5,975 bases of DNA from Candidatus Omnitrophota bacterium (GTDB lineage: Bacteria; Omnitrophota; Gorgyraeia; Gygaellales; Profunditerraquicolaceae). The position numbers and the translations under genes are program-made. Below, one piece after another: positions 5,641 through 5,975 of this stretch. Where the stretch lies: assembly GCA_028719265.1 (NCBI GenBank), contig JAQUKF010000070.1, positions 1-5,975 on the forward strand, given 5' to 3'. The notes below the pieces were generated by a model. The model made no database searches and was not told the origin of the DNA. It was given only the letters and a program-made list of their open reading frames with translations. Numbering within the stretch: the stretch's first letter is position 1; every line of letters begins with the position of its first letter.

Positions 5641-5975
5641 TTATTTTGTCAGCAGATACCTGAAGGCGCTTAGTGCGGCCTTGGAACCTTCTCCTGCTGC
5701 TATAATAATCTGTTTTTCAGGCACATCCGTGACATCTCCTGCCGCAAATATCCCGGGAATGTTGGTCTCGTTGCGTAAATTAACCTTTATCTCTCCGTTA
5801 CCGTTCTTTTCTACCTCTGCGGCGAAGGAGGAATTAGGATCAAGCCCAATCTCAACAAATACTCCTTGCACCGGCAATTCCCTGCTACCGGAACCGTCCC
5901 TGATCGTTATGCCGCTTACAAATTTATCCCCTGTCACAGCCGTGACCCGGCAATCATTAAAAATAACCAGGTTGG
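5641..5975 (-). CDS. Thioredoxin-reductase / AhpF-like flavoprotein, C-terminal part (N-terminus cut by the window edge)
   Basis: An open frame of 110 codons plus stop runs in from the right edge. The visible part is the end of a pyridine-nucleotide disulfide oxidoreductase: GVFVEIGLDPN at 37-47 of the fragment, IPGIFAAGDVTDVPEKQIII at 72-91 containing the FAD-binding aspartate D80, and GEGSKAALSAFRYLL at 94-108 at the C-terminus. FAAGD followed by the KQIIIAAGEGSKAA stretch is typical of low-molecular-weight thioredoxin reductases and the reductase part of AhpF. The redox-active CxxC and NADPH domain lie outside the window, so the electron partner cannot be named. A GTG at 5935-5937 could be mistaken for a start, but the frame is open upstream with family-like sequence. 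mazG follows after 11 nt, probably in the same transcript. Confidence 0.88.
   Translation of the reverse strand, partial: NLVIFNDCRVTAVTGDKFVSGITIRDGSGSRELPVQGVFVEIGLDPNSSFAAEVEKNGNGEIKVNLRNETNIPGIFAAGDVTDVPEKQIIIAAGEGSKAALSAFRYLLTK

Overview
This is a diderm bacterial window at roughly 50% G+C. Every supportable gene is read leftwards, on the minus strand. A TonB-dependent outer-membrane receptor shows that the host has an outer membrane. The style of its plug domain, and of the LarE, NifS, Nfu and BirA proteins, suggests an uncultured lineage such as Candidatus Omnitrophota, but that placement is an impression from sequence style and is weakly held. I saw no rRNA, tRNA, CRISPR array, insertion sequence or phage gene.

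In transcription order, from right to left, the first genes are the C-terminal 110 residues of a thioredoxin-reductase/AhpF-like flavoprotein (cut by the right edge) and a short single-domain MazG. A 75-bp gap follows. Next comes a tightly packed set: a NifU C-terminal-domain (Nfu) protein, a LarE-type PP-loop sulfur transferase, a NifS/IscS-class cysteine desulfurase, a HypE-like AIR-synthase-family protein and the biotin ligase/repressor BirA. From larE to birA the genes overlap by 20, 14 and 4 nt, which is a strong sign of one co-translated operon. A 59-bp gap then separates birA from a TonB-dependent receptor that runs off the left edge.

The middle genes form a sulfur-handling module. The desulfurase makes persulfide sulfur, Nfu can carry Fe-S clusters, and LarE has the three-cysteine arrangement (C96, C99, C176) associated with [4Fe-4S]-dependent sulfur insertases. 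The AIR-synthase-family member lacks the C-terminal cysteine tail of true HypE, and its role is unknown.

The most striking signal is in the birA/receptor gap. A 12-bp inverted repeat with 11 of 12 positions matching and a 16-bp spacer (930-969) contains an exact E. coli-type BirA half-site. It overlaps the -35 element of a consensus promoter (TTGACA, 16 bp, TATAAT) that drives the receptor gene. This predicts that the neighbouring BirA represses the receptor, and so that the receptor may import biotin or a biotin precursor. The promoter also sits so close to the start codon that the receptor mRNA is predicted to be leaderless.
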